A stretch of 64,000 nt of DNA from Vampirovibrio chlorellavorus (GCA_001858525.1 LAPX01000005.1:124001-188000); one strand, 5' to 3'. Shown: positions 50,861-61,110, numbered from the stretch's first letter. Notes: a model not told the origin generated them from the letters alone. Program-made: numbers and translations.

Positions 50861-52900
50861 TTAGGAAACACCCTGATTTTCCAGCGCTTTTTTGAAGGCC
50901 ACCATCTGATCCCGCAGGCGGGCCGCTTTCTCAAACTCCAGCATGCGGGCGGCGGCCTTCATTTCGAGTTCCAGCTCGGCAATTAAAGCCGGTAAATCCT
51001 TGGCCGGAATGTCATCGGCAGCGGCCTGCTCCGGCTTGCGGTTCCCCTTGCGTCCCCCATGCCGCCCATCGCCGTTGGAATCTTCATCCCCACCCATATT
51101 GCCAATCATTTCCAGCAAGCCGTAGCCAATGTCCTTTTGGATGGTTTTGGGGGTAATGCCGTTGCGCTTGTTGTAGGCCATTTGCAAATCCCGACGGCGA
51201 GAGGTCTCATCCATGGCTTTTTGCATGCTGTCCGTAATTTTATCGGCGTATAAAATTACCATGCCCGCCGCGTTTCGAGCGGCCCGCCCGATGGTCTGAA
51301 TCAAGCTGGATTCAGAGCGCAGGAAGCCTTCCTTATCAGCATCCAGAATCACCACCAGAGTGACCTCAGGCAAGTCCAGACCTTCCCGCAGCAGGTTGAC
51401 CCCAATCAGCACGTCAAAATCTCCCAGCCGCAAATCCCGGATGATCTCCATACGCTCAATGGGCTTAATTTCACTGTGCAAATAGCGCACTTTCACGCTC
51501 AGCGTTTCAAAGTATTCGGTTAAATCTTCGGCCATGCGTTTGGTCAGGGTGGTAATCAGCACCCGCTCGTTGCGGGCCACCCGGGCTTGAATCTCTTCCA
51601 GCAGGTTGTCCACTTGATTGGCCGTGGGGCGCACTTCCACGATGGGGTCTAGCAGGCCGGTGGGGCGAATGATTTGCTGGGCAATCTGCCCGGATTCCCG
51701 GATTTCATACTGGGCCGGGGTGGCAGACACATAGATGCGCTGGCCCACGCGCTCCCAAAATTCCTCAAACATCAGGGGGCGGTTGTCTTTGGCGCATGGC
51801 AGCCGAAAGCCATAATCCACCAACGTTTCCTTACGGGCCCGGTCCCCGTGGTACATGCCCCGCAACTGCGGAATGGTCACGTGGGACTCATCAATGATCA
51901 GTAAAAAATCATCGGAAAAGTAATCCAGCAGGGTTTTGGGCGGGGTGCCGGGCGGGCGATCCTCAAAAATACGGCTGTAATTCTCAATGCCGTTGCAGTA
52001 GCCCACTTCCCGAATCATTTCCAGGTCTCGAATGGTACGCTGTTCCAGCCGTTGGGCCTCCAGCATTTTACCCATGTCATACAGTTCCCGCAGGCGCTCA
52101 TCCAGTTCAAACTGAATCTGTCGGGTGGCCCGCTCCACGTCATCCCGGTTGGCCACGTAGTGAATGGCCGGATAAATGACCACTTCCTCTGGCATCTCCA
52201 GCACCTCGCCCGTTTCCGGGTCCACCATGCTGATGCGCTCCAGTTCATCGCCAAACAATTCCAGGCGAATAATCACTTCCTCATGAGCCGGATGAATCTC
52301 GATAATATCGCCACGCGCCCGGAAGTGGGCCCGTTTTAAATCCAGATCGTTGCGCTGGTACTGGTTGCGAATCAGGGTCATTAGCAGTTCGTCCCGATCC
52401 GTTTCACCCCCCACGTGCAGGCGAATGGCCGCTTTGAAGTAGTTGTCCGGCAAGCCCAAGCCGTAAATGCAGCTGACGCTGGAGACCACAATCACATCCC
52501 GTCGTTCAAACAAGCTGCGGGTGGTGGAGTGGCGCAGGCGGTCGATTTCTTCGTTGATGCTGGCCGTTTTCTCAATGTAGGTGTCGGTGCGGGGAATGTA
52601 GGCTTCCGGCTGGTAATAATCGTAGTAGCTAATGAAGTATTCCACGGCGTTATTGGGGAAAAACTCTCGCAACTCGTTGTAAAGCTGGGCGGCCAATGTC
52701 TTGTTGTGGGAAACCACCAGGGTGGGTCGTTGCACCTGTTGAACCACGTTGGCCATGGTAAACGTTTTCCCTGAACCCGTGACCCCCAGCAGGGTTTGGG
52801 CAGCCAGCCCATCATTCAAGCCTTGGCACAGCAGCTCAATGGCCTGCGGTTGATCACCGGAGGGTTGGTAATTGGAAGTCAGGGAAAAGGGTTTGCTCAT
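50861..52900 (-). CDS. uvrB: excinuclease ABC subunit B
   Basis: The 679-residue damage-recognition helicase of nucleotide excision repair. [10 protein letters not shown] (residues about 39-48) is Walker A, and [13 protein letters not shown] follows. The [12 protein letters not shown] beta-hairpin is present, as are the DESHVTIPQ Walker B region and the helicase motifs [13 protein letters not shown] and RAARNAAG. The UVR motif is at the C-terminus ([16 protein letters not shown]). A Gly/Asp/Asn-rich insertion near residues 590-625 is longer than usual. Confidence 0.98.
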   Translation of the reverse strand: MSKPFSLTSNYQPSGDQPQAIELLCQGLNDGLAAQTLLGVTGSGKTFTMANVVQQVQRPTLVVSHNKTLAAQLYNELREFFPNNAVEYFISYYDYYQPEAYIPRTDTYIEKTASINEEIDRLRHSTTRSLFERRDVIVVSSVSCIYGLGLPDNYFKAAIRLHVGGETDRDELLMTLIRNQYQRNDLDLKRAHFRARGDIIEIHPAHEEVIIRLELFGDELERISMVDPETGEVLEMPEEVVIYPAIHYVANRDDVERATRQIQFELDERLRELYDMGKMLEAQRLEQRTIRDLEMIREVGYCNGIENYSRIFEDRPPGTPPKTLLDYFSDDFLLIIDESHVTIPQLRGMYHGDRARKETLVDYGFRLPCAKDNRPLMFEEFWERVGQRIYVSATPAQYEIRESGQIAQQIIRPTGLLDPIVEVRPTANQVDNLLEEIQARVARNERVLITTLTKRMAEDLTEYFETLSVKVRYLHSEIKPIERMEIIRDLRLGDFDVLIGVNLLREGLDLPEVTLVVILDADKEGFLRSESSLIQTIGRAARNAAGMVILYADKITDSMQKAMDETSRRRDLQMAYNKRNGITPKTIQKDIGYGLLEMIGNMGGDEDSNGDGRHGGRKGNRKPEQAAADDIPAKDLPALIAELELEMKAAARMLEFEKAARLRDQMVAFKKALENQGVS

Positions 52901-52944
52901 AGTCCCTGATCATCCCCGTGCCAGCCTGCTTTGGCAAGTACTTT

Positions 52945-54093
52945 TTATGGGCGGCTCTGGAATTCAAACTGACCGGCAGTGTCCTTGTTCAGCTTGGAAC
53001 GCTTGTAAATCAGCTGAAAACAATGATAACCCTTGGGGTGTTGGTAAAACGCTCGATAAGTCTTGTCCAAAGATGTATCGGTATCAAACGTGGTACACAA
53101 CTGAAAAGTCTCAGGGCCTGCTTTGTGATACTCGTACGTCAATCCCAGTGAAGGATCAGAGGACAGGTTTTTTGCGTTCGGTACCTCATCCAGAGTTTTG
53201 GGAAGATTTCCATCTTCCAGGTACTTCATTTCGATGGTCGACTTCAGCGTTTCTAAATTTTCTGCGCGTAAGTTATCTATGCGCCTGAGCCGTTGAGTGT
53301 GGGGACTTCCCGTGATGAAAAATGTCGTGGCAATGGTTGCCAGAATTAAAATTAAACCAAACCATCCCAGGTAGCGCTGGCCAGCGTGTTTCTGTTCCAG
53401 GGCTGGATCGGCCGCGTCATCCGATGTCGCAGTTACTTCTTTCCGCCCTTTGACCATGCGATCATCCCGCTGCATTTCCAGAAAGTAATAGGAGAAAATC
53501 AGTGAAGCGATTCCCAGAATCACCCCGGCCCGGGCTGCAAAGCGAATGGTCAATTCCCCTTGCAGAAAAGAGTTCACCGCAAAAATCAAATCACACAACG
53601 CCACCAGAACGGTCATTCCTAAAATGAGATAAATTAGGAATTTTCGGATAAAGGATTCTCGCTTTTCAGGATAACGCTCCAGCGCTTGCTGGGTAAATCG
53701 CTCCAAAAAGAAAAAGGCAGGAACAACCACGATTAATTGGGCCAGCCCCCATTGAAAACTGCGACTGCCAATTCTTGACGAATAATAAATGGTATCCACA
53801 TCGGGAAACCAGTGTTCAATTAATTCAAAACACAAAGTGCCAAAGGCAAAAGCAATTAAATTGAGTGTCACAAAGGTCAATAAATAAACAAAAAAATCGC
53901 GGGCAATTTGGTGTGCCTGCAAACGCGCGGCCGGAATGGGCACGCCAAAGGGATCAACGCCCGTAAATTGCTCCAGTGTTTTTTGAACAATACCCAGGGC
54001 CCAACCCGATTGGGTCAGTGTTTCCGCAATCTGTTCTTTGGAGGCTCCCTTGGCCAAGGCCTCTTTAATATACTGTCTCAGCTCTAACGACAT
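52945..54093 (-). CDS. DUF5671-like membrane protein with an extracytoplasmic C-terminal domain
   Basis: The first 40 residues form a helix-turn-helix-like start (LRQYIKEALAKGASKEQI). Five membrane segments (residues about 70-230) match the DUF5671 pattern (FVYLLTFVTLNLIAFAFGTL). A further membrane segment near residue 255 leads to a C-terminal part of about 120 residues with NLRAENLETLKSTIEMKYLE and TLDEVPNAKNL. This tail resembles the helical and strand start of pilin-like or type II secretion pseudopilin folds, but that is only an impression. Function unknown. It lies after the accC terminator on the same strand. Confidence 0.65.
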   Translation of the reverse strand: MSLELRQYIKEALAKGASKEQIAETLTQSGWALGIVQKTLEQFTGVDPFGVPIPAARLQAHQIARDFFVYLLTFVTLNLIAFAFGTLCFELIEHWFPDVDTIYYSSRIGSRSFQWGLAQLIVVVPAFFFLERFTQQALERYPEKRESFIRKFLIYLILGMTVLVALCDLIFAVNSFLQGELTIRFAARAGVILGIASLIFSYYFLEMQRDDRMVKGRKEVTATSDDAADPALEQKHAGQRYLGWFGLILILATIATTFFITGSPHTQRLRRIDNLRAENLETLKSTIEMKYLEDGNLPKTLDEVPNAKNLSSDPSLGLTYEYHKAGPETFQLCTTFDTDTSLDKTYRAFYQHPKGYHCFQLIYKRSKLNKDTAGQFEFQSRP

Positions 54094-54133
54094 GGAACCT
54101 CACACATACTTGGAATGGTATTCAATAACCCTG

Positions 54134-54181
54134 TAAAAAATCCCACCCTGATTATAAAAGTATAAAGCAAGGCGGGATTTT
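54134..54181 (-). terminator. terminator after accC
   Basis: On the minus strand AAATCCCGCC and GGTGGGATTT (54171-54180 and 54138-54147 on the plus strand) pair with one GT pair across a 23-base loop. TTTTTT follows. Confidence 0.7.
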
Positions 54182-54198
54182 AAATTAGATTTGGCAGG

Positions 54199-55545
54199 TT
54201 ATGCCAGGGCGTGCCGGGCGATAAAGTCAGTGTACACTTCCTTGCCATCAATAAAGTGCGGGTTGTCCATCAGTTTAATGTGGAAAGGAATGGTGGTTTT
54301 AATACCGGTGACCGCGTATTCGTTGAGGGCACGCTTCATGCGGGCAATGGCCTCTTCCCGATCAGCGCCCCACACAATCAGTTTGGATACCAGGGAATCG
54401 TAATACGGCGGGATTTTGTAGCCAGGGTACACATGGCTATCCACACGCACGCCCGGACCACCGGGGGCTACATAGCCGTCAATGGGGCCGGGGCAAGGCA
54501 TAAAGTTCTTATCCGGGTCTTCGGCGTTAATGCGGCATTCAATGGCATGGCCCCGCAGCACCACGTCATCCTGAGTAAAGCGCAGCGGTTCGCCCGCAGC
54601 TACCCGAATCTGTTCCTTCAGCAGGTCGATGCCGGTAATCATCTCGGTCACCGGGTGCTCAACCTGAATCCGGGTGTTCATTTCCATAAAGTAGAAGTTC
54701 AAATCGCTGTCGCACAGCAATTCGATGGTGCCAACGCCCTCATAACCAATTTTGCGGATGGCTTTGAGGATGATATTACCCACCCGCTCCCGGATTTCGG
54801 GAGTAACCACGGGGCTGGGGCCTTCTTCCAGCAGTTTTTGATGGCGGCGCTGGATGGAGCAATCCCGTTCACCCAGGTGAACCACGTTGCCGTACTGGTC
54901 GGCCAACACCTGAAACTCCACGTGGCGTGGGTTGATGACAAACTTCTCGATGTAAACCTCATCGTTGCCGAAAGCGGCTTTGGCTTCAGCTCGAGCCATT
55001 TCCAGCTGAGTTTCCACCTCGTCTTCGCTTTTTACAAGGCGCATGCCCTTACCGCCGCCGCCTGCGGTGGCTTTAATGATGATGGGATAGCCCGCATGCT
55101 TGGCCCAGCCTTTGACCAGCTCGGCATCGGCAATGGTGCCATCCAAACCGGGAACCACAGGAACGCCCACATCGGCCATGGTTTTCTTGGCGGTGGCCTT
55201 GTCGCCCATCATGCGAATCATGTGGGCAGACGGGCCGATGAACTTGATTTGGTGATCGGCGCAAATTTCAGCAAAGGCTGCGTTTTCGGCCAAAAAGCCG
55301 TAGCCGGGGTGTATGGCATCCGCACCTGACATCAGCGCCACGCTCATGATGTTGGGCACGTTCAGGTAGCTTTTGGCAGATTGAGCCGGACCCACGCAAT
55401 AGGCCTCATCGGCCAACTGGACGTGTAAACTGTCTTCATCAGCCTGAGAGTAAACGGCAACGGTCTTGATGCCCAGTTCATGACAGGCACGGATAATGCG
55501 AAGCGCAATTTCGCCCCGATTGGCAACGAGCACCTTGTTGAACAT
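54199..55545 (-). CDS. accC: acetyl-CoA carboxylase, biotin carboxylase subunit
   Basis: The 448-residue ATP-grasp enzyme carboxylates biotin, the first step of malonyl-CoA formation. [20 protein letters not shown] opens it. [28 protein letters not shown] (glycine-rich loop), [26 protein letters not shown] and [15 protein letters not shown] are all present. It is the last gene of the efp-accB-accC group on the minus strand, 88 bases after accB, and ends in a terminator. Confidence 0.98.
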   Translation of the reverse strand: MFNKVLVANRGEIALRIIRACHELGIKTVAVYSQADEDSLHVQLADEAYCVGPAQSAKSYLNVPNIMSVALMSGADAIHPGYGFLAENAAFAEICADHQIKFIGPSAHMIRMMGDKATAKKTMADVGVPVVPGLDGTIADAELVKGWAKHAGYPIIIKATAGGGGKGMRLVKSEDEVETQLEMARAEAKAAFGNDEVYIEKFVINPRHVEFQVLADQYGNVVHLGERDCSIQRRHQKLLEEGPSPVVTPEIRERVGNIILKAIRKIGYEGVGTIELLCDSDLNFYFMEMNTRIQVEHPVTEMITGIDLLKEQIRVAAGEPLRFTQDDVVLRGHAIECRINAEDPDKNFMPCPGPIDGYVAPGGPGVRVDSHVYPGYKIPPYYDSLVSKLIVWGADREEAIARMKRALNEYAVTGIKTTIPFHIKLMDNPHFIDGKEVYTDFIARHALA

Positions 55546-55633
55546 GCGGTACGTTTCCTTTAATCGCTTTGCTAATGATGTACAAGTAAAGACAAACGGA
55601 TGCCGGGAATTGATCCGTGGTGATGAGGCGCCG

Positions 55634-56134
55634 TTAAGCGGGCTCCACCAGCAGCAGCACTTGGCCGAATTCCACGGGCTGACCGTTCTCTACCATGATG
55701 CGGGCCACCTTGCCGGAGACTTCCGATTCCAGCTCGTTCATCATCTTCATGGCTTCAATGATGCAAACCGTTTGTCCTTTTGACAAGGCCTGGCCTACAG
55801 CCACAAATGGCGGAGAGTCCGGAGATGGGGCTGCATAGAATGTACCGACCATGGGGGCGGTAATTTTAATCAGCTTGTCATCCGCAGAGGCCTGTTTGCT
55901 GGCTTCGGTGGCCACGGTGTGTGAGGAAACCGCTGGCAGTTCAGCCATAGGCTGCGGTGCCGAGGGGGTATATACCACCTGTTGAGGGGCTGGCTGGTGC
56001 AACATGGGTTGAATGTTGTAACCCGGCAGCTTGATGGTCACACTTTTGTCGCCATCGGCCACAATTAGCTCGGCCAGCTTTTTTTCCAGGGCTAAATCGG
56101 CTAATTCACGAATTTTTTCGGTATTAATGTCCAT
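55634..56134 (-). CDS. accB: acetyl-CoA carboxylase, biotin carboxyl carrier protein
   Basis: The 166-residue BCCP has the N-terminal helical part ([19 protein letters not shown]), a Pro/Gln/Ala linker, and the biotinyl domain near the C-terminus. [15 protein letters not shown] holds the biotinylated Lys, and [17 protein letters not shown] closes the barrel. It carries CO2 between AccC and the carboxyltransferase. It begins 13 bases after efp, and both are probably translated from one message. Confidence 0.98.
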   Translation of the reverse strand: MDINTEKIRELADLALEKKLAELIVADGDKSVTIKLPGYNIQPMLHQPAPQQVVYTPSAPQPMAELPAVSSHTVATEASKQASADDKLIKITAPMVGTFYAAPSPDSPPFVAVGQALSKGQTVCIIEAMKMMNELESEVSGKVARIMVENGQPVEFGQVLLLVEPA

Positions 56135-56147
56135 GATGTACTGTCAC

Positions 56148-56705
56148 CTATACCCGATCCAGATATTTGTTGTCGCGTGTGTCCACACGAATAGTGGTTC
56201 CAATCTCTACGAAGAAGGGAACGTTGACCACAGCACCGGTTTCTAGGGTGGCCGGTTTGGTGCCGCCTTGGGCCGTGTTGCCTTTTTCCGCCGGTGGGGT
56301 GTCTACCACCTTTAATTCCACGTGAGACGGAATATCCACGCCAATGATCTTGGTGCCGTGGAAGAGCACGTGCACGTTCATTTGTTCTTTCAGGTACTTC
56401 ACACCGTCGCCAATGGCGGCTTTAGGAATGGCCACCTGATCAAAGGTGGAGGTGTTCATAAAGGTGAACTCTTCACCATCGGTGTACAAAAACTGCATTT
56501 CGTTCTTTTCCAGGTGAGCAGTTTCAACTTTTTCGCCAGCCCGGAAGGTTTTTTCCAGTACCTGACCCGTTTCCACGTTCCGCAGCTTGCTACGCACAAA
56601 GGCAGCGCCTTTTCCCGGTTTCACGTGCAAAAATTCCACAATCTGCCAGAGGTTGGTGTCTACGATAATGGTTAAACCGGTTTTAAAGTCGTTACTGGAA
56701 ATCAT
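56148..56705 (-). CDS. efp: translation elongation factor P
   Basis: The 185-residue protein frees ribosomes stalled at proline runs. The KOW domain has HVKPGKGAAFVRSKLRNVETG, in which the modifiable Lys is about residue 32. The rest (FRAGEKVETA, LYTDGEEFTFMN, VELKVVDTPPAEKGNT, INVPFFVEIGTTIRVDT-like end) follows the family. No epmA-type modification gene is nearby. It heads the efp-accB-accC group. Confidence 0.98.
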   Translation of the reverse strand: MISSNDFKTGLTIIVDTNLWQIVEFLHVKPGKGAAFVRSKLRNVETGQVLEKTFRAGEKVETAHLEKNEMQFLYTDGEEFTFMNTSTFDQVAIPKAAIGDGVKYLKEQMNVHVLFHGTKIIGVDIPSHVELKVVDTPPAEKGNTAQGGTKPATLETGAVVNVPFFVEIGTTIRVDTRDNKYLDRV

Positions 56706-56942
56706 TTCAGTCTTTATTCCCTATTCACTGATAAGTTTTGGGGGAGCCGGTAACTCGGTAACGCTGGATGGAACGGGCCTCCCCGAAAGGCCTTCCCGTT
56801 GAACCAACAGGCACCAAAATAACACGCACACGCGAGAATTTACTAGATTACCCGGCTCAAGTCGCGGAATCAAGCAGGCTTCTGTTTGATTCCAGATTGG
56901 TATAAGGTTACCATATCCATAGCACTTTCAAAGACTTAAAAT

Positions 56943-57464
56943 ATGGCCGTTCTCCCCTATCAATCCTCACTTCTGATTCCTTCTTTGGCTGACTTGGCCT
57001 CGTTTTGTGAGGCCTTGGCTCTATTTTTAAAGCCCGGCGATGTCTTGGCACTGGATGGGCCATTGGGCGCTGGAAAAACCACACTGAGTCAGAACCTGTT
57101 ACGGGTTTTGGGGGTTCAGGAGCCGGTTAACAGTCCCACGTTTGTGCTGATGAATGAGTACACCAGCACCTGCTGCCCGGTGGTGCATGTGGATCTATAT
57201 CGGCTGGGGCCAGAACGGGCGGACTCGTTGTCCCATGAGCTTACCACCATTGCTGATGAAGGCCGTTCTTTGTTGCTGGTGGAGTGGGCCTGTTATGGGG
57301 ATTTCTTGCAAGAATTGGTCACTATTCAGATTGCCATTCAGCCGGTTTGGGACGAGGCTGAGCCAGAAGCCCCTGACTCCCGGGGCCATGAGCAACGGCG
57401 TGTGGCACTTGCGGCCAATCGACTCTTGCCTGAAGCCTTGCGTCGTTTTGAGGTGTCCTGCTGA
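56943..57464 (+). CDS. tsaE: tRNA t6A-forming ATPase TsaE
   Basis: The 173-residue ATPase works with TsaB, TsaC and TsaD to make t6A in tRNAs. Walker A is GPLGAGKTTL near residue 40. VNSPTFVLMNEY and HVDLYRLGPERADSL follow, and LLVEWACYGDFLQ is the conserved end block. It overlaps tsaB by one base (TGATG), and the two are divergent from the efp group. Confidence 0.95.
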   Translation: MAVLPYQSSLLIPSLADLASFCEALALFLKPGDVLALDGPLGAGKTTLSQNLLRVLGVQEPVNSPTFVLMNEYTSTCCPVVHVDLYRLGPERADSLSHELTTIADEGRSLLLVEWACYGDFLQELVTIQIAIQPVWDEAEPEAPDSRGHEQRRVALAANRLLPEALRRFEVSC

Positions 57465-58141
57465 TGGGGCCTGAGACGATACTGAATAATGAAACGGTGC
57501 TGCATTTGGACACCACCACGGCTCAGTTGCATGTGGCCCTCAGCCAGGATGGCCGCTTTCTTTTTGAGCAGTGCTTGCCTTGTGAATCTCATCGCTATCA
57601 TTCGGCCATGTTGGTTCCGGCCATTCAGGAGTTGCTAAAATCGGCTGGCTTGTCCGTGAACGCTTTAACTGCTTTGGCCGTTAATCAGGGGCCAGGGAGC
57701 TTTACCGGCATTCGGACCGGGGTTATTACTGCCCGTACCATGGCTCAGTTTTTGAAGGTACCGGTCTATCAGTTCAATGCTTTTGAACTGTTAGCCGCTC
57801 AGCACGATGCCCCTGTGGCCGTTTATCTAGATGCTTTACGGGGGCGCGCTTATCACGCCCATCTCCAAATCGAGCCATCGGGCACCCGCTACCAACAGGC
57901 TCCCACGCTGGTTCAACTGGAGGCGGCGGCTTTACCGGATGCGGATACCCTGTGTATCATCTCGCCGGGCTTGGCTGAATCTTTTTCGGGTCGTTCTGTT
58001 CACCTTATCGCTGAGGATTGGCGCCCTCAGGCCACCATGCTCCGTTTGATGGGACAAAATCCCGCTGCATATCGGCAGGACTGGTCTGCGGTGCGGCCAC
58101 TTTATATTCAAGAGCCCAGCATCACCTTGAAAAAGAAATAA
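57464..58141 (+). CDS. tsaB: tRNA t6A-forming protein TsaB
   Basis: The 225-residue inactive ASKHA-fold partner of TsaD. TVLHLDTTTAQLHVALSQDG opens the phosphate-binding part. LCESHRYHSAMLVPAIQELL-type segment and ALAVNQGPGSFTGIRTGV are the known motifs. The later half is short of the second nucleotide-binding part, as expected for TsaB. It directly follows tsaE. Confidence 0.95.
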   Translation: MGPETILNNETVLHLDTTTAQLHVALSQDGRFLFEQCLPCESHRYHSAMLVPAIQELLKSAGLSVNALTALAVNQGPGSFTGIRTGVITARTMAQFLKVPVYQFNAFELLAAQHDAPVAVYLDALRGRAYHAHLQIEPSGTRYQQAPTLVQLEAAALPDADTLCIISPGLAESFSGRSVHLIAEDWRPQATMLRLMGQNPAAYRQDWSAVRPLYIQEPSITLKKK

Positions 58142-58331
58142 TTTCAAATTTCCGAATAACAAACTAATCTCTTGTCTTGCTCTTTCTAGCCGACTGGCTA
58201 CCGACTTTTGGGGCTTATGGAAACGTTTTTTTAGAACTAGAATGAACTCGTTGTCGGAGAAAACGCTGTATTTTCAGTGTGATTCGGGGTCAACCCCTGA
58301 AAATTACTTTCTGGAATGTGAGGGTTAATTT

Positions 58332-58484
58332 ATGTTGTGGTCGATTTTTGCCGTTTTATTGGTGCTTTGGCTTTTAGGTATGGTGACTAATTACACAATG
58401 GGCGGCTTTATACATATTTTGCTGGTTGTTGCCATTGCTGTTTTCCTGATCCGAGTTATTGGAGGGGGTAAAACACACGTTTGA
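58332..58484 (+). CDS. lmo0937-family small membrane protein
   Basis: The 50-residue protein begins MLWSIFAVLLVLWLLGMVTN and has a second hydrophobic segment (FIHILLVVAIAVFLIRVI) with a short basic end. Two membrane segments of this kind are the mark of the lmo0937 group, found near stress genes. AGGGTTAA upstream is a weak ribosome site. It is 85 bases before the Dps-like gene, so a common stress setting is likely. Confidence 0.75.
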   Translation: MLWSIFAVLLVLWLLGMVTNYTMGGFIHILLVVAIAVFLIRVIGGGKTHV

Positions 58485-58568
58485 ATAATAGTTTAAGCAT
58501 TTAATTACGTTCAAACACGCTTTTTGAAAGGGCGTGCCAAATAATAGTTGCAAGGAGGAGAGAGACAC

Positions 58569-59081
58569 ATGGCGACAAGTTCCAAGCTATCTACGAAAAG
58601 CGGGCTCCACGATTCTCACATCGATATTTCCGAGCCCACCCGCAGCCGGGTGATTACTCTGCTGAATCAATCGTTGGCCACCACTGTGGACCTGTACACC
58701 CAGCTGAAGCAGGCCCACTGGAACGTAAAAGGGACTGGTTTTTATCAGTTGCACACCTTGTTTGATGATATTGCCGAAGAAGTGGAAGCCTTCGTGGATC
58801 TGATAGCGGAACGCCTGACCGCACTGGGAGGGACTGCCTTGGGGACGGCTCGCATTGCCGCGCAGCAATCGCTTTTACAGGAATACCCGCTAGACGTGTT
58901 CTCCGGCCCTGAGCACATCAAGGCCTTGGTCAGTCGTATGGCGCTCTATGCCGGTCATATCCGCTCAGCCATTGATACCTGTGATGGCTTGGGCGAGCCT
59001 ACCAGCACCGATTTGTACACGCAGGTTTCCAGATCTGTGGATAAACAGTTGTGGCTGCTGGAAGCGCATCTTCAGGCCTAG
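58569..59081 (+). CDS. dps: Dps-family ferritin-like protein
   Basis: The 170-residue protein should form a 12-subunit iron-storing and DNA-protecting shell. LKQAHWNVKGTGFYQLHTLFDD holds the ferroxidase His and Asp; EEVEAFVDLIAERLTALGG holds the second Asp/Glu pair. The start ATG 58569 has AAGGAGG about 10 bases upstream, a strong site. The N-terminus is basic and short, and the C-terminus is normal. A good terminator follows, so it is probably its own transcript or the last gene after lmo0937. Confidence 0.9.
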   Translation: MATSSKLSTKSGLHDSHIDISEPTRSRVITLLNQSLATTVDLYTQLKQAHWNVKGTGFYQLHTLFDDIAEEVEAFVDLIAERLTALGGTALGTARIAAQQSLLQEYPLDVFSGPEHIKALVSRMALYAGHIRSAIDTCDGLGEPTSTDLYTQVSRSVDKQLWLLEAHLQA

Positions 59082-59116
59082 TGGCTTTGCTTTGAAATTA
59101 AAACGCCTGAAAAAAG

Positions 59117-59147
59117 AAATAACCGCATTCCCTGCGGTTATTTTTTT
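59117..59147 (+). terminator. Rho-independent terminator after dps
   Basis: AAATAACCGCA (59117-59127) and TGCGGTTATTT (59133-59143) pair across a five-base loop, followed by a T run to 59147. Confidence 0.85.
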
Positions 59148-59384
59148 GGACGTTTTAATTAAGGAAGGAAAGAAGAAGAGAAAGTAATCCGAACCGATTG
59201 ACAAGGTTTAAATACCCTGGACTCGACTGCTAAAAACAGAAGACTTTTAAATTTTAACGTTTCTTCATAAAGGCTCCGTAATTATCGTGGAAAAGCTTTT
59301 TTGCCTGCTTTTGCTTTACACTGCTCTCAAGTATTTCTGCCGCACGATACAATTCGACAATTTCGCCCAATTTGAGGGGCAGAC

Positions 59385-59651
59385 ATGAACACTAGATTCA
59401 ATAATATATGCTATACGCCATCGACCTCTCTACAAAGTTCAGTCAAAAAGCCTGAATCAAGTATCTTAGTTCGATTTGGCCAGTCAAGAAACAAATCACA
59501 ACCGAACACGAAAACTGAAAAGTTGACGTGGACGGAAGTGGTTGTTTATGTGCTTGGGACTATTGGTACTCTTTTTTCACAAGTCTTTGCTTTTATTTTT
59601 CTGCCTCTTGAAATGATTTACAATTTTTTAAAAAATAAAAAAAAGTGTTAA
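59385..59651 (+). CDS. unassigned 88-residue single-pass membrane protein
   Basis: GAGGGGC about four bases before the ATG gives a good ribosome site. The first 55 residues are polar and Ser/Thr/Lys-rich, with a VRFGQSRNK patch near residue 30. A hydrophobic stretch (VVYVLGTIGTLFSQVFAFIF) and a Lys-rich end with a final Cys complete it. No family is recognised. It is AT-richer than its neighbours. Confidence 0.6.
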   Translation: MNTRFNNICYTPSTSLQSSVKKPESSILVRFGQSRNKSQPNTKTEKLTWTEVVVYVLGTIGTLFSQVFAFIFLPLEMIYNFLKNKKKC

Positions 59652-59829
59652 AAGTATTCTCGGCTCAGGAGTATTTGCTTTGTGGTGGCTGAACATAGCG
59701 CTGCCCTTGGGCTTTGTGTTATATAAAGGTAGTTTTTACCCCAAAATTCTGAACGTGCCCTGTCCCCGGTGCGTTGAACAGATTTTCGTGATCGCTCCGT
59801 GTTAAGCACCATAAAGGAACCAACCGGCC

Positions 59830-61110
59830 ATGACCACCCTTTCTCAAGCCCAATCCGCTGATTTTAGCGTGAAAAGCCTTTATTCTGACTACTGCGCCAA
59901 TATGGAAACTTACATCATGTTCCGCATTGCCGCCCGGGTGGTGGAGTTGACCCCGGAACTGGAGAAAAAAGGCCGGGCCCCCATTAAAATGAGCATCGGC
60001 GCCCCCACCGTGGAGCCCCCCAAAGTCCTGCTGGATTATTTCATCAAAACGTTGTCCGAGCCCAATATCCATACCTATTCAGTTCCCAAGGGCGAAAAAT
60101 TTCTGCTGGACGCCATTGCCCAACGCATGAAAAGTCGCTTTGGCGTGGATGTGAATCCGGCCACCGAAGTGACCTCGGTCATCGGCTCCAAAGAAGGCTT
60201 GGCCAATATGTTCCGGGCCATCATCACCCCTCGCCTGGACAAGAAGGAACAAGACATCATCCTGACCCCGGACCCCGGCTACGCTTCCTATGTGGATGCC
60301 ATTGAAGTGGCTGGTGGGCACAGTTACCCCACCCCCTTAAACCTGGAAAACAACTACCTGCCGGATTTGGATGTGGCCGTTGAGAATCTGAAAAAGGATG
60401 GCTTTGACCCGGCTCGTCTGAAAGCGGTAATTATCAATTACCCCAGCAACCCCATTGGGGCCACCGCTCCCTTCAGCTACTATGAGAAGGTGGTTGAATT
60501 TGCCCGCAAGCACCGTATTTTGGTCATTAGCGACGTGGCTTATTCCGAGATGTACTTTGAGGGCCAGGAAGCCCCGCACAGTATTCTGGAAGTGGCCGGG
60601 GCCAAGGAGCTCTCGATTGAATTCCACAGTTTGAGCAAGCCTTATGCCATGACTGGCTGGCGGATTGGGTTCGCGGTGGGTAACGCCGATGCCGTGGGTA
60701 TTTTGGCCAAGATGAAAGGCACCATGGACAGCGGTATTTTCCGCGCCGTGCAAAAGGCGGCTGCCTTTGCCTTAACCAGCCCTGAATGCGATGCCTACAT
60801 TAAAGAGTGCAATAAAATGTACGCGGAAAACCAGAAGCTGATGGTGGCTGGGTTCAAGCGTCTGGGCTGGCCCGTGGAAGAGCTTAACCCGCCCAAGGCC
60901 ACCTTTTACCTGTGGTTGCCTATTCCCCGCAATTACACCTCCTGCGAGAAATTTGCCGCCGATGTGCTGGAGAAGTCCGGGGTGGTGCTGGTACCCGGTA
61001 CCGCCTTCGGTAAAACCGGTGAAGGCTTTGTTCGCTTATCGCTGGTAAACCCCAAGCATGAATTGGAAGCGGTTATTGACCGCATGGAAACGGACGGCTT
61101 CCTCTACTAG
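59830..61110 (+). CDS. dapL: class I/II aminotransferase, LL-diaminopimelate aminotransferase type
   Basis: The 426-residue PLP enzyme has the fold-I order. PIKMSIGAPTVEPPKVLLDY opens it, NYPSNPIGATA follows near residue 215, and FHSLSKPYAMTGWRIGF near 265-280 has the PLP Lys. GTAFGKTGEGFVRLSL closes it. The pattern fits LL-DAP aminotransferase (DapL) of the lysine pathway, which is known in cyanobacteria, plants and some other bacteria. Closely related aspartate-type enzymes cannot be ruled out from sequence alone. Confidence 0.75.
   Translation: MTTLSQAQSADFSVKSLYSDYCANMETYIMFRIAARVVELTPELEKKGRAPIKMSIGAPTVEPPKVLLDYFIKTLSEPNIHTYSVPKGEKFLLDAIAQRMKSRFGVDVNPATEVTSVIGSKEGLANMFRAIITPRLDKKEQDIILTPDPGYASYVDAIEVAGGHSYPTPLNLENNYLPDLDVAVENLKKDGFDPARLKAVIINYPSNPIGATAPFSYYEKVVEFARKHRILVISDVAYSEMYFEGQEAPHSILEVAGAKELSIEFHSLSKPYAMTGWRIGFAVGNADAVGILAKMKGTMDSGIFRAVQKAAAFALTSPECDAYIKECNKMYAENQKLMVAGFKRLGWPVEELNPPKATFYLWLPIPRNYTSCEKFAADVLEKSGVVLVPGTAFGKTGEGFVRLSLVNPKHELEAVIDRMETDGFLY

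Noticed and set aside
54211-55329. 372-residue plus-strand frame opposite accC
   Set aside because: It is the antisense shadow of a highly conserved gene, with His/Gly-rich composition typical of such shadows.
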